A stretch of 64,000 nucleotides of DNA from positions 3,658,001-3,722,000 of the forward strand of contig CBDCEM010000003.1 in assembly GCA_965215825.1 (NCBI GenBank), read 5' to 3'. Below are positions 8,702 to 16,652 of this stretch, one piece after another. The notes under the pieces are model-generated. The model was given only the letters and a program-made list of their open reading frames with translations, was not told where the DNA came from and made no database searches. A program made the translations under genes and the position numbers. How positions within the stretch are numbered: position 1 is the stretch's first letter; the number at the start of each line of letters is the position of its first letter. The DNA is from JAWPMT01 sp965215825. GTDB taxonomy: Bacteria > Bacteroidota > Bacteroidia > Cytophagales > Cyclobacteriaceae.

Positions 8702-9736
8702 TTAATCAGGACGTGTTCCTGGTCCCAGGGAAGATTGTCGAAACCACACTTCCGTGTAACTCCCATTGGCATATTGCAGGGCTACGTCTCCATTATAGGT
8801 GGCAGAACCTGTTGCCCAAACCAAATTATCTTCCGGATTCCTTCCATTCGTTTGATTATAAGCTCCCTGTTTGAAGAATTGCAACTCACCTTCGTAGGCA
8901 TTTGGCTTTTCTGTTCCGTCCTGCCCAATGGGCACATACAAATTCACAATTTGATCTGGCAATGCTTTACTGGTAAAATCTGATTCGATGAGGTTTTTAG
9001 TGAAGGTCTTAGTCTCATGACCCTCACTCATAAAAGTCAGGTACATAATACCTTCATATACATTCACTTCATAGCTAAATTCCTCACCTAGTTCAATGCC
9101 ACCTTCTGGTTCTGCCGGGTATTCGTCTGGAGCAACTCCAACAACTGACATATCATAGCCCCAAACTGGTGTAGAATAATCCCACCTCCCAGAGTTGTCT
9201 CCAGTGGTATTGATCTCATAGTTCCAATACACTGAACCCTTCGTTTGACCAGGAAATTTCTTATAGAAAATCTTCAATGGCTCATTTTTATGCCCCTCGT
9301 CGCTGTGAATTTGACCAACTACCACCGAGTAAGAAGCAGCCACACGAGCATCCCCGGAGGTGCTCACATGCATCACTTTTAATGTCCCGGTCAATTTGCC
9401 CCCTTCCCTGGGTTTCCATCTTTTTTTCTGGCCTAATTCCGATCTTGTGTTGTGAGAATTGGGTGATGTGATCCCGCCATTTGGGGCCTTGTATACTACC
9501 CAATCAGATCCGTCATTCGTATGAAAGAAGTAGTCCTCATGTTTGAATTGCATCAGTGCATTTTGGTTCTCACCATTTCCAAGTAGAATTTCCCATTGAT
9601 CAAGGGAGGGCATTACGTCGCTTAGATATTTGGTTAGTTCTTGTTCTGATTCATTTGACCCATCGGGCTTAGCACCGCATTTTACTAGGAAAGCAAGCAT
9701 GCTGAAGATGATGAATGTGCGAGTTAGGGTTTTCAT
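8702..9736 (-). CDS. PL7-family alginate lyase, lipoprotein
   Basis: A 344-residue PL7 alginate lyase. The start is set at 9736 because translation from there gives a signal peptide with lipobox LVKC. The three PL7 motifs are visible: RSEL (about 98-101), QIH (about 142-144) and a YxKxGxYNQ-like segment with Tyr at about 293. The product should be an outer-membrane-anchored endolytic lyase giving unsaturated oligo-uronates. It is closely related to the frameshifted copy at 5247-6327, so the pair arose by duplication with the PL6 gene between them. It follows the Nramp-like gene by 39 bp and probably shares its transcript. Confidence 0.92.
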   Translation of the reverse strand: MKTLTRTFIIFSMLAFLVKCGAKPDGSNESEQELTKYLSDVMPSLDQWEILLGNGENQNALMQFKHEDYFFHTNDGSDWVVYKAPNGGITSPNSHNTRSELGQKKRWKPREGGKLTGTLKVMHVSTSGDARVAASYSVVVGQIHSDEGHKNEPLKIFYKKFPGQTKGSVYWNYEINTTGDNSGRWDYSTPVWGYDMSVVGVAPDEYPAEPEGGIELGEEFSYEVNVYEGIMYLTFMSEGHETKTFTKNLIESDFTSKALPDQIVNLYVPIGQDGTEKPNAYEGELQFFKQGAYNQTNGRNPEDNLVWATGSATYNGDVALQYANGSYTEVWFRQSSLGPGTRPD

Positions 9737-9775
9737 GATCGGGTTAATTAGGTTCATATTACACTCACTATGCGC

Positions 9776-11005
9776 TTAATTCAGGATATCAGAAAGTCCA
9801 TTATAGGTAATAATTAAAGCAAAAATCAATGCACTGAAAAGTACAAGGTTGATCACCATTTTCCTGGGCACACGGATAACTTTTCTATTCCAAAGCACTG
9901 TAAATGCAAGCACTACCAGAGGTAATCCAAAAGCATTTAATAATTGAGACAGGATCTGGCCTTTGATTGGATTGACCCCAAACAGAGGAATGCTAAGTGC
10001 CAAAATACTTGCGAATCCCGTGATCGTTCTAAACCTCTTTGAAGTCACATCCAATGTTCCTGATGAATAGTCAGCTACCATCAACGGTACAATCATCAGA
10101 CATGGGAAAATGGATGAAAGACCGGCACTTAATGTACCGACAAAAAATACACCTACTGCGAATTTTCCGGCTAATGGTGTCAATGCTCCAGACATATCAA
10201 GTACCCTGGTAATTTCCGTACCTGACCCATAAAGTGACCCTGCGGCAACAGACATGATGGACCCACTAATGATGAAAATCAAAATAGCGGCCACGATTCC
10301 GTCATTTCTATGCTTGATTTGATCCTTGCTGGTCCATCCTTTGCCCTGGATAAACAAAGGGCGAGACAAAAAAGTAGCTCCCGCCATAGTGGTTCCAACG
10401 AACGCCGCAACCAAAATACCCGCTCCATCAACTTGAGGTATTTTTGGCACTAGCCCTTTTATTACATCAATGGGCAAGGGCATAACAAAGAAAAGTGTAA
10501 AGAAGAAAGAAAGTCCCATCATCGAAACAAACAACGCAAGTATCTTTTCAAAGAAAGTGTAGCTCCCTTTGAGTAAAAGCAAGTAAAATGTTCCAATAAT
10601 GACAACAGCGATTCCTAAAACGACGGGATACTTATTGGATATCCCAGGAAAGTTCAATTGAATGATTTCGAAAATTACATTTGATGTGATTCCTAATATG
10701 CCAATCAAAGAGTTCCACTGTCCAATTCCTACTGTGAGTATGATGGCGATCGCAACCACCTTGCCTATAGGTAAATGTTTTCGAACAGCAAACAAAGCTG
10801 TTTCACCTGTTGTTAAATAGTACTGACCTGAAACATAGATCAACACTCCCGAAAAAATACAACTTAGCCCCAATACCCAGAGCAAGTCCATGCCGAACAA
10901 ATTTCCGGCAACGATCATGGAGGTTACACTCCCAGTCCCGATGGTGTACCCAATTGCAAAGATCCCCGGACCGAAGGACAGAAGGAATTTGATTAGCTTT
11001 TTCAT
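9776..11005 (-). CDS. Divergent Nramp-fold (SLC11) membrane transporter lacking the metal-binding motifs
   Basis: A 409-residue membrane protein with about 11 hydrophobic helices and the Nramp start GPG (12-14). In true divalent-metal transporters helix 1 carries DPGN and helix 6 carries MPH. Here helix 1 reads GYTIGTGS (19-26) and helix 6 reads GTTMAGATFLSR, so the Asp, Asn and Met ligands are gone. The gene overlaps the KDPG aldolase gene by four bases and lies inside the alginate operon. I infer that it no longer carries Mn/Fe and may move a sugar-acid intermediate or another ion needed by the pathway. Automatic annotation would likely call it a divalent metal transporter; I would not. Confidence 0.8.
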   Translation of the reverse strand: MKKLIKFLLSFGPGIFAIGYTIGTGSVTSMIVAGNLFGMDLLWVLGLSCIFSGVLIYVSGQYYLTTGETALFAVRKHLPIGKVVAIAIILTVGIGQWNSLIGILGITSNVIFEIIQLNFPGISNKYPVVLGIAVVIIGTFYLLLLKGSYTFFEKILALFVSMMGLSFFFTLFFVMPLPIDVIKGLVPKIPQVDGAGILVAAFVGTTMAGATFLSRPLFIQGKGWTSKDQIKHRNDGIVAAILIFIISGSIMSVAAGSLYGSGTEITRVLDMSGALTPLAGKFAVGVFFVGTLSAGLSSIFPCLMIVPLMVADYSSGTLDVTSKRFRTITGFASILALSIPLFGVNPIKGQILSQLLNAFGLPLVVLAFTVLWNRKVIRVPRKMVINLVLFSALIFALIITYNGLSDILN

Positions 11006-11673
11006 AGCCCGCGGATTTCATCAATCAATGAAAGGCAGGTGCGAACACTTTCTTTAAGTCCTGAAAAGTCATTGTTTTTGATCACATCTTTAGAGATCAG
11101 TTTGGAGCCCATACCCACACAGGTAACTCCGGCGCTGAACCACCCCTTCAAATTCTCTTCAGTAGGTGAAACGCCACCTGTAGGCATAATATTAGTCCAG
11201 GGTTGCGGGCCTCTAATGGCACTAACAAACCCAGGTCCGTAAGTTCCTCCCGGAAATAGTTTGACCAACTCGCATCCCATTTCCTCTGCTTTGGCAATCT
11301 CTGTCAGTGAAGCGCAGCCGGGGGACCAGAGAATTTTTTTACGATTACAAGAAATCGCAATATCCTCCCGATAAACGGGTGTTACAATGAAATTAGCACC
11401 CAATTGCAAATAAAGGGCTGTGGTGCCGGCATCTGTAACTGAACCCACACCCAATATCATTTCAGGCAGTTCTTGTTCAGCATATTTATTGAGCTCACGA
11501 AATACTTCATGGGCGTAATCCCCTCTATTAGTGAATTCAAGAACCCTCGCCCCTCCTTCGTAACAAGCTTTCAGGATACTTTTTGAGAGTTCTATATCCG
11601 AATGGTAAAATAAAGGGACCATTCCCGTTCTTGCCATTTCGTTGAAAACTTGAATTCTTGAAAACCTTGCCAT
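11002..11673 (-). CDS. eda: Bifunctional KHG/KDPG aldolase
   Basis: A 223-residue class I aldolase that splits 2-keto-3-deoxy-6-phosphogluconate into pyruvate and glyceraldehyde-3-phosphate, the last step of alginate monomer breakdown. The start at 11673 gives the normal N-terminus (MARFSRIQVFNEM); a longer frame upstream lies inside the kinase gene and is not used. Visible family motifs are ARVLEFTNRG (with the catalytic Glu), LGVGSVTDAG, FIVTPVY, the Schiff-base lysine in CELVKLFPGG and IMPTGGVSP. It begins 2 bp after the kinase stop and overlaps the Nramp-like gene by four bases, so it is translationally coupled on both sides. Confidence 0.95.
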   Translation of the reverse strand: MARFSRIQVFNEMARTGMVPLFYHSDIELSKSILKACYEGGARVLEFTNRGDYAHEVFRELNKYAEQELPEMILGVGSVTDAGTTALYLQLGANFIVTPVYREDIAISCNRKKILWSPGCASLTEIAKAEEMGCELVKLFPGGTYGPGFVSAIRGPQPWTNIMPTGGVSPTEENLKGWFSAGVTCVGMGSKLISKDVIKNNDFSGLKESVRTCLSLIDEIRGL

Positions 11674-11675
11674 AA

Positions 11676-12680
11676 TTATCTGATGATTTTTCCTGATGTA
11701 TTTCCTTGTACTATTCTTTCTACGTCTTTCGACGAAACTACATTTGCATCTCCTTCCACGGTGTGTTTCAAAGCACACGCAGCAGCTGCAAAATTGACCG
11801 CCTGCTGATCATCATCGTAAGTCAATAAACCGTAGATCAATCCGGCAGCATAAGCATCTCCTGTACCCACTCTATCCACAATATGAGTGACGTCAAATGA
11901 AGTTGATCGATACATGGATCCTTCACTCCATATAAATCCCTGAATTCTGTTGTGGGAGGCACTTACACTCTCACGGTGCTTATCAATGACTTTCTTTACT
12001 TTGGGGTATTTATCCGACAATTTCTCCGCACTTTCCTCAAATGGATCATCCACTTCACCGATCCCAAAAATTTCCTTCAAGTCGTAGGTACTGGCAATCA
12101 CCACGTCACACCCCTCGACCATTTGAGGAATGATCTCTTGCTGACTTTTGCCATACTGCCATAAACTTTTACGAGAGTGTATATCTCCTGAAACTGGAAT
12201 CCCAAGTTCATTCGCTGCAACAATAGCTTCTTTACAACAGTCTGCTGCGCTTTGACTGATCGCCGGGGTTATACCTGTCCAGTGAAACCAGGATGCATCT
12301 TTCAAAATTTCATTCCAGTCCACCATACCTGGGACTATCCTTGAAAAAGCGGAATGGTCCCGTTCATAGACGACTTCACTGCTGCGATGGACCGCACCTT
12401 TTTCCAGGAAATACTTACCCATTCGCCCATCACCATAGATGATCCTGGAAGTATCCAGCCAATGATGTCGTAAGAATTGTGTGGCCGACCTTCCAAGCAG
12501 ATTGTCTGGAAATCGAGTAACATGGGTAGCATCTAACCCGAAATAGGCAAGAGAAATGGCCACATTTGCTTCGCCTCCGCCATACGCCAACTCAACAGTA
12601 GTCGCCTGGGAAAATTTCGCATGACCCGGAGGAGAAAACCTCATCATGACTTCACCAAATGTGACTACTTTTTTACTCAT
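11676..12680 (-). CDS. Divergent PfkB-family sugar kinase (second KDG-kinase paralogue)
   Basis: A 334-residue PfkB/ribokinase-family kinase, clearly paralogous to the kinase at 13973-15022 (same VVTFGE start, YGGGEANVA, WFHWTGITPAIS and C-terminal ALKHTVEGDAN). The catalytic GTGD box (272-275) is intact. Several sites conserved in KDG kinases differ: the NYR of the paralogue is HSR here (168-170), GNEED is replaced by ASTYD (196-200), and TLRGSISASHN is changed to KHRESVSASHN. This suggests a changed substrate or reduced activity. It overlaps the PPi-PFK gene by four bases and precedes the aldolase by 2 bp. A role on another keto-deoxy sugar acid is possible. Confidence 0.85.
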   Translation of the reverse strand: MSKKVVTFGEVMMRFSPPGHAKFSQATTVELAYGGGEANVAISLAYFGLDATHVTRFPDNLLGRSATQFLRHHWLDTSRIIYGDGRMGKYFLEKGAVHRSSEVVYERDHSAFSRIVPGMVDWNEILKDASWFHWTGITPAISQSAADCCKEAIVAANELGIPVSGDIHSRKSLWQYGKSQQEIIPQMVEGCDVVIASTYDLKEIFGIGEVDDPFEESAEKLSDKYPKVKKVIDKHRESVSASHNRIQGFIWSEGSMYRSTSFDVTHIVDRVGTGDAYAAGLIYGLLTYDDDQQAVNFAAAACALKHTVEGDANVVSSKDVERIVQGNTSGKIIR

Positions 12681-13891
12681 CCCAAATTCAATATTTTATC
12701 AAATTCGAAGTTTTCGGGATCTGGCAAATAGGCTTTGGCTCCCTCCCGGTCCTCAGGTGTGAGATAATGAAGTTCCTGAAGAAACAACTTTGATATTTGC
12801 GCTTCAATATCCACCAATCGAGGGTCGACTTTTCCGTCTTTTTGAAAATCTTTCAGGTAAATCGGGCTGATATCTCCTGTCGAATTCGCACTGACAATGC
12901 AACCCGTAATTCCTTCATTAAAAAGCTTCTTCACCCCTAATCCCAGAAGTGAGCATAATGTCAGATCAAAACCAATAGGCCGCGCACACCTCAATTCATA
13001 ACCCAGCTCCGTAGGTCTGCTCTTGATATGGATATTGATCGCTTGTAATCGTTTTTGCAATAAAATATTGAAAATATGCGCCTTGCTTACATTGCCTAGC
13101 TCAGGGTGACCATGTGAATCGTAGGTAAATGTGATCCCACTCTTTTCAATTTCTTCAAAGTCTAATATGTGAAAGACACCCTCACTTACCATGGCTACTC
13201 CATACTCAATGCCTAAGATTTTTCGCTTGACAATAGAGGAAATAATGAGATTGATGATTTTGTCTAGGGTCACCTCAGATTTGTTGAACATTTCGGGAAT
13301 GATCAACATCGGGAAGTGACATCCTGTGGCTATTCCAAATGCCAGGTGACCAGCAGATCTTCCCATAGCAGACATCACAAACCACTGTCTGGAAGTTCGA
13401 GCATCCTCATAAACTGTATGGCCAATTCTCACTCCTTCATCTTTCGCAGAATGAAATCCAAAAGTTGGGTTGCGATCTGGCAGAGGCAGGTCATTGTCTA
13501 TCGTTTTGGGGACATGGATATTGCTGATTTCAATATTTCTCGACTTTAAGTATTGGGCAATTCTGTTGGCCGTAGAAGCCGTATCATCCCCTCCAATCGT
13601 GACCAGCAATTTCACATTTTCTCGCTCAAAAAGACGTGTATTGAAGTCTGAATCTTTTGGTTTGAACCGACTCATGATCAGTGTAGATCCACCACGACTG
13701 AAAATCCGATCAGCACGTTCAAAATCAAATTCCTTAATTTCCGGATTTTCAGAGAAAAGCCCCTGATAACCATGATGTACGCCCAGAACTCTGTATTCAT
13801 CCGCAATGAAGGATTTGGCTACCGTAGCAATGACGGTATTAATTCCAGGAGCAGGACCCCCTCCACATATTATTACAACACTAGGTTTCAA
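12677..13891 (-). CDS. PPi-type 6-phosphofructokinase
   Basis: A 404-residue phosphofructokinase. The residues that separate PPi- from ATP-dependent enzymes are visible: GGDD at 100-103 (ATP enzymes have GGDG/GGDS) and PKTIDND at 128-134 (ATP enzymes have PGTIDND). By family knowledge this predicts the reversible pyrophosphate-linked reaction between fructose-6-phosphate and fructose-1,6-bisphosphate. Within an alginate operon the useful direction is probably gluconeogenic, because the pathway yields pyruvate and glyceraldehyde-3-phosphate, not hexose phosphate. It is framed by two KDG-type kinases, 81 bp after one and overlapping the other by four bases. Confidence 0.88.
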   Translation of the reverse strand: MKPSVVIICGGGPAPGINTVIATVAKSFIADEYRVLGVHHGYQGLFSENPEIKEFDFERADRIFSRGGSTLIMSRFKPKDSDFNTRLFERENVKLLVTIGGDDTASTANRIAQYLKSRNIEISNIHVPKTIDNDLPLPDRNPTFGFHSAKDEGVRIGHTVYEDARTSRQWFVMSAMGRSAGHLAFGIATGCHFPMLIIPEMFNKSEVTLDKIINLIISSIVKRKILGIEYGVAMVSEGVFHILDFEEIEKSGITFTYDSHGHPELGNVSKAHIFNILLQKRLQAINIHIKSRPTELGYELRCARPIGFDLTLCSLLGLGVKKLFNEGITGCIVSANSTGDISPIYLKDFQKDGKVDPRLVDIEAQISKLFLQELHYLTPEDREGAKAYLPDPENFEFDKILNLG

Positions 13892-13972
13892 ACTTCCATA
13901 ATTTAAAAAAAGGGGCCAGGCTACATTTAAACTTATGAATTACAATTGACTGCCTGACCGCCTTAGCGAATA

Positions 13973-15022
13973 TTATCTTGCCACCCTTCCGGAGGCGTCT
14001 CCTTTCATCAACTTCTCTACTTCAGCTACCGTCACGAGATTCGCATCACCTTTAATGGTATGTTTCAAACAAGAAGCAGCAACTGCAAAATCAAGGGCAT
14101 TTTGGTCGTCATCCGGGTATTTGAGTAATCCATAGATCAATCCTCCCATGAACGAATCTCCACCACCTACACGATCCACAATATCTGTGATTTGATACTG
14201 GCGGGTATTGGACAATTTGTTCCCATCGTAAAGCACTCCGGCCCATGTATTGTGCGAAGCAGATATGGAACCTCTGAGTGTGGTAATCACCTTCTTTGCT
14301 TTTGGGAATTTTTCCATCATTTGCTGACAAACGGACAAGAAGGCTTCCGCTTTCACATTATGACCTTCTGTTTGAACCGAAATTCCTTCTGGTTTTATCC
14401 CAAAATGCATTTCAGCATCTTCTTCATTCCCAAGTACGATATCGCAATAGGAAGTTAATTCTGTCATAATAGATTCCCGATGCTCCGCAGAACAGTATTT
14501 CCAAAGCTTTGCTCTGTAATTCAGGTCCGTAGAAATGGTAATTCCCATCTCCGATGCTACTTTAACAGCTTCAAGGCAAGCATCTGCCGCTCCTTGTGAA
14601 ATAGCAGGTGTGATACCCGTCCAATGAAACCAGGCCGCTCCTTCGAATACGCTGGACCAATCCACCATCCCTGGTTCAATTTCGGCCATCGCAGAATTGG
14701 CCCGATCATAAACCACTTTACTTCCGCGACTCACCGCCCCGGTTTCCAGAAAATAGATCCCTAACCTGTCTCCTCCGAAAATGATGTTTTGCGTATTTAC
14801 GCCTCTTTTTCTCATTTCCATAAGAGCGCATTCCCCAATGTCATTTCTGGGTAAACGTGTCACGAAATCAACAGGCACGCCATAGTTAGCGAGTGATACC
14901 GCCACATTTGATTCTCCACCCCCATAAACCACATCGAAACTGTTGGTTTGTGAAAACCTCAAGAATCCAGGAGGAGCTAACCTAAGCATGATTTCCCCAA
15001 ATGTTACAACTTTTTGACTCAT
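13973..15022 (-). CDS. kdgK: 2-keto-3-deoxygluconate kinase (PfkB family)
   Basis: A 349-residue PfkB-family kinase that phosphorylates 2-keto-3-deoxygluconate to KDPG. The KDG-kinase words are all present: YGGGESNVAVSLA (33-45), DLNYRAKLW (166-174), GNEED (198-202), TTLRGSISASHN (247-258) and the catalytic base in GGGDSF (Asp289). It is the more canonical of the two paralogues in this operon. A TGTGTA-TACACA palindrome lies 38-54 bp upstream of its start, between it and the NUDIX-type regulator, so it may begin its own transcript. PPi-PFK follows 81 bp downstream. Confidence 0.93.
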   Translation of the reverse strand: MSQKVVTFGEIMLRLAPPGFLRFSQTNSFDVVYGGGESNVAVSLANYGVPVDFVTRLPRNDIGECALMEMRKRGVNTQNIIFGGDRLGIYFLETGAVSRGSKVVYDRANSAMAEIEPGMVDWSSVFEGAAWFHWTGITPAISQGAADACLEAVKVASEMGITISTDLNYRAKLWKYCSAEHRESIMTELTSYCDIVLGNEEDAEMHFGIKPEGISVQTEGHNVKAEAFLSVCQQMMEKFPKAKKVITTLRGSISASHNTWAGVLYDGNKLSNTRQYQITDIVDRVGGGDSFMGGLIYGLLKYPDDDQNALDFAVAASCLKHTIKGDANLVTVAEVEKLMKGDASGRVAR

Positions 15023-15059
15023 CTAATTAAATGATTTACAACAGGTTATATTTTATTTC

Positions 15060-15076
15060 TGTGTAATTTATACACA
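15060..15076. promoter_or_regulatory. Palindromic operator candidate upstream of kdgK
   Basis: The sequence TGTGTA-ATTTA-TACACA is a perfect 6-5-6 inverted repeat in the 97-bp gap between the NUDIX-type regulator gene and kdgK. Its position suggests a binding site for that regulator controlling the kinase/PPi-PFK/aldolase segment. No other copy was noticed. Confidence 0.5.
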
Positions 15077-15119
15077 GTTTAAAAAATATACAAATCTTCT
15101 GTTGTTACTTCTTGATTAT

Positions 15120-15785
15120 TTATTTTCTCCTGAACAAAACAGGGCCACCTTTTACTCCGGTTTTCTTTTCGTCAGTAGCTTCCAGGATGTTCATTTGCAG
15201 GATCTTCTTTCTGAAGTTACGTCGATCCAATTTTTCTCCAAGGATACTTTCATACAACTCCTGCAATTCGGTCAATGTAAATCGATCAGGCAATAATTCT
15301 CCGAAAACTAATTTCTGTTTCAGGTTATTCCTTAGTTTTTCCAGGGCCTCAGATAGCAAGGTGTCGTGATCGAAACCAAGTTTAGGCAAATCGTCTAAAG
15401 CGAACCAGTTAATTTCGGATATGTAATTTCTAGGTATTACCGGGTAGTTCTCTGCCTTGACCAAAGCGTAGAAGGATATGGAAACCACACGCTTGATCGG
15501 GTGTCTATTCACGTTGCTATAACAAGCAACTTGTTGATGTGGAATCTTCTTTATTCCCGTCAAATTGTACAAGACCTGATTTACCGATTGAGACAAGGTT
15601 TTACCCTCTCCCATGGTACCGCCGGGAAGCAGCCAATGATCTTTGAAAGGCTCAATCGACCGTTTGACGAGTAAGATTTTCAATGCATTATCCTGAAAAC
15701 CAAAAACACAACACTCTACCGCTAAGGTGCACTCATAGGAATCGAGTGATACGGCGGTATCAAGTAGGCCAACTTTCTTTTTCAT
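15120..15785 (-). CDS. NUDIX-fold transcriptional regulator (NrtR-like)
   Basis: A 221-residue protein with an N-terminal NUDIX fold (about 15-140) and a C-terminal winged helix (about 150-215, FTLTELQELYESILGEKLDRRNFRKKI). The start at 15785 gives MKKKVGLLD; an upstream ATG at 15842 is less likely. The NUDIX box region reads GGTMGEGKTLSQSVNQVLYNLTGI, so the catalytic RExxEE residues are missing. That fits NrtR/AraR-type regulators, where the NUDIX domain only senses a ligand. In Bacteroidota such proteins often control sugar pathways. It lies between the SDR and kinase genes, so an intermediate of uronate breakdown is the likely effector (inference). Confidence 0.88.
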   Translation of the reverse strand: MKKKVGLLDTAVSLDSYECTLAVECCVFGFQDNALKILLVKRSIEPFKDHWLLPGGTMGEGKTLSQSVNQVLYNLTGIKKIPHQQVACYSNVNRHPIKRVVSISFYALVKAENYPVIPRNYISEINWFALDDLPKLGFDHDTLLSEALEKLRNNLKQKLVFGELLPDRFTLTELQELYESILGEKLDRRNFRKKILQMNILEATDEKKTGVKGGPVLFRRK

Positions 15786-15876
15786 CTTATTCACCTTGAA
15801 AAGCGAATTAAAACCAAAAATATGAATCGTTGCGCCGAACATGTTATTGCCGTTCTAATTGTTATCAAATCAAGGC

Positions 15877-16629
15877 TTATGAAAAGGCCAAACCTCCGTT
15901 TATATCCACATTGTTACCCGTCATAAATGACGATTCGTCACTTGCCAGGTAAGCCACCAAATCCGCCACTTCTTCTGCCAGTCCTTCTCTTCTTAATGGG
16001 GTCGAATTCGCCACGTTGACCCGCACCTCATCTTTCGTAAAATCGTCATGGAATTTGGTAGCAATCATACCAGGACAAACCGAATTTATACGAATTCCTT
16101 CCGGGCCTAACTCCTTGGACCAGTTTCTTGTTAAAGTCATTACGGCCGCTTTTGAGGCTGCATATAATGCGGAACCTGGTCCGCCACCATCACGTCCTGC
16201 CTGTGACGCAAGATTGACGATCGACCCACCTTTACCCATCAATGGCTTCATCGCTTGAGTAACGAAAACTGTCCCTTTGAAATTAACTCCCGTGACCAGA
16301 TCATAAAAGGACTCATCCAGCTCCTCTACTTTCTTCCGGGCAAAAAGACCTCCCGCATTATTGACCAGTATATCCAATTTATCACCAAATGCCTCTTTCG
16401 TCCTTGCAACCAAATTGACAATATCTCCCTGCTTTGTAACATCTCCTCTTACCACAATTGCCTCACCTCCTACGGCCTTTATGGCTTCAAGAGTGTCCAC
16501 ACTATCCGACTCACTGTTGAAATAATTGACCACTACTTTGGCTCCTTCTTTTGCCAACTTCACACAGATCGCCTGCCCGATATCTCGCGCCCCGCCTGTA
16601 ACCACCGCTACTTTTCCTTCCAGTTTCAT
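15877..16629 (-). CDS. SDR oxidoreductase, probable DEH reductase
   Basis: A 250-residue classical short-chain dehydrogenase. It has the cofactor loop TGGARDIG (11-18), NNAGG, the catalytic Ser in VNLASQAG, YAASK with Tyr and Lys, and the C-terminal SFMTGNNVDINGG. In alginate loci an SDR reduces 4-deoxy-L-erythro-5-hexoseulose uronate (DEH) to 2-keto-3-deoxygluconate with NAD(P)H. The context (KdgF upstream, kdgK downstream) fits that step. A second SDR is adjacent 23 bp upstream; I cannot tell from sequence alone which one is the main DEH reductase. Confidence 0.88.
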   Translation of the reverse strand: MKLEGKVAVVTGGARDIGQAICVKLAKEGAKVVVNYFNSESDSVDTLEAIKAVGGEAIVVRGDVTKQGDIVNLVARTKEAFGDKLDILVNNAGGLFARKKVEELDESFYDLVTGVNFKGTVFVTQAMKPLMGKGGSIVNLASQAGRDGGGPGSALYAASKAAVMTLTRNWSKELGPEGIRINSVCPGMIATKFHDDFTKDEVRVNVANSTPLRREGLAEEVADLVAYLASDESSFMTGNNVDINGGLAFS

Positions 16630-16652
16630 TTGATGTAATATTTAAACCAGTT

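Noticed and set aside
8656..8772. Longer N-terminus for the PL6 lyase
   Set aside because: The extension lies within the PL7 gene, and the signal peptide and lipobox begin only at 8655 or 8664.
9288..9503. Small minus-strand frame inside the PL7 gene
   Set aside because: It is an out-of-frame shadow of a well-supported gene and resembles no protein.
9776..11005. Ordinary Mn/Fe transporter of the Nramp family
   Set aside because: The DPGN and MPH metal-site motifs are absent and the context is sugar-acid metabolism.
11674..11778. Longer N-terminus for the KDPG aldolase
   Set aside because: The extra residues are basic, unlike the family, and lie inside the upstream kinase gene.
15120..15785. 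NUDIX hydrolase
   Set aside because: The RExxEE catalytic residues are missing and a winged-helix domain follows, which fits a regulator instead.
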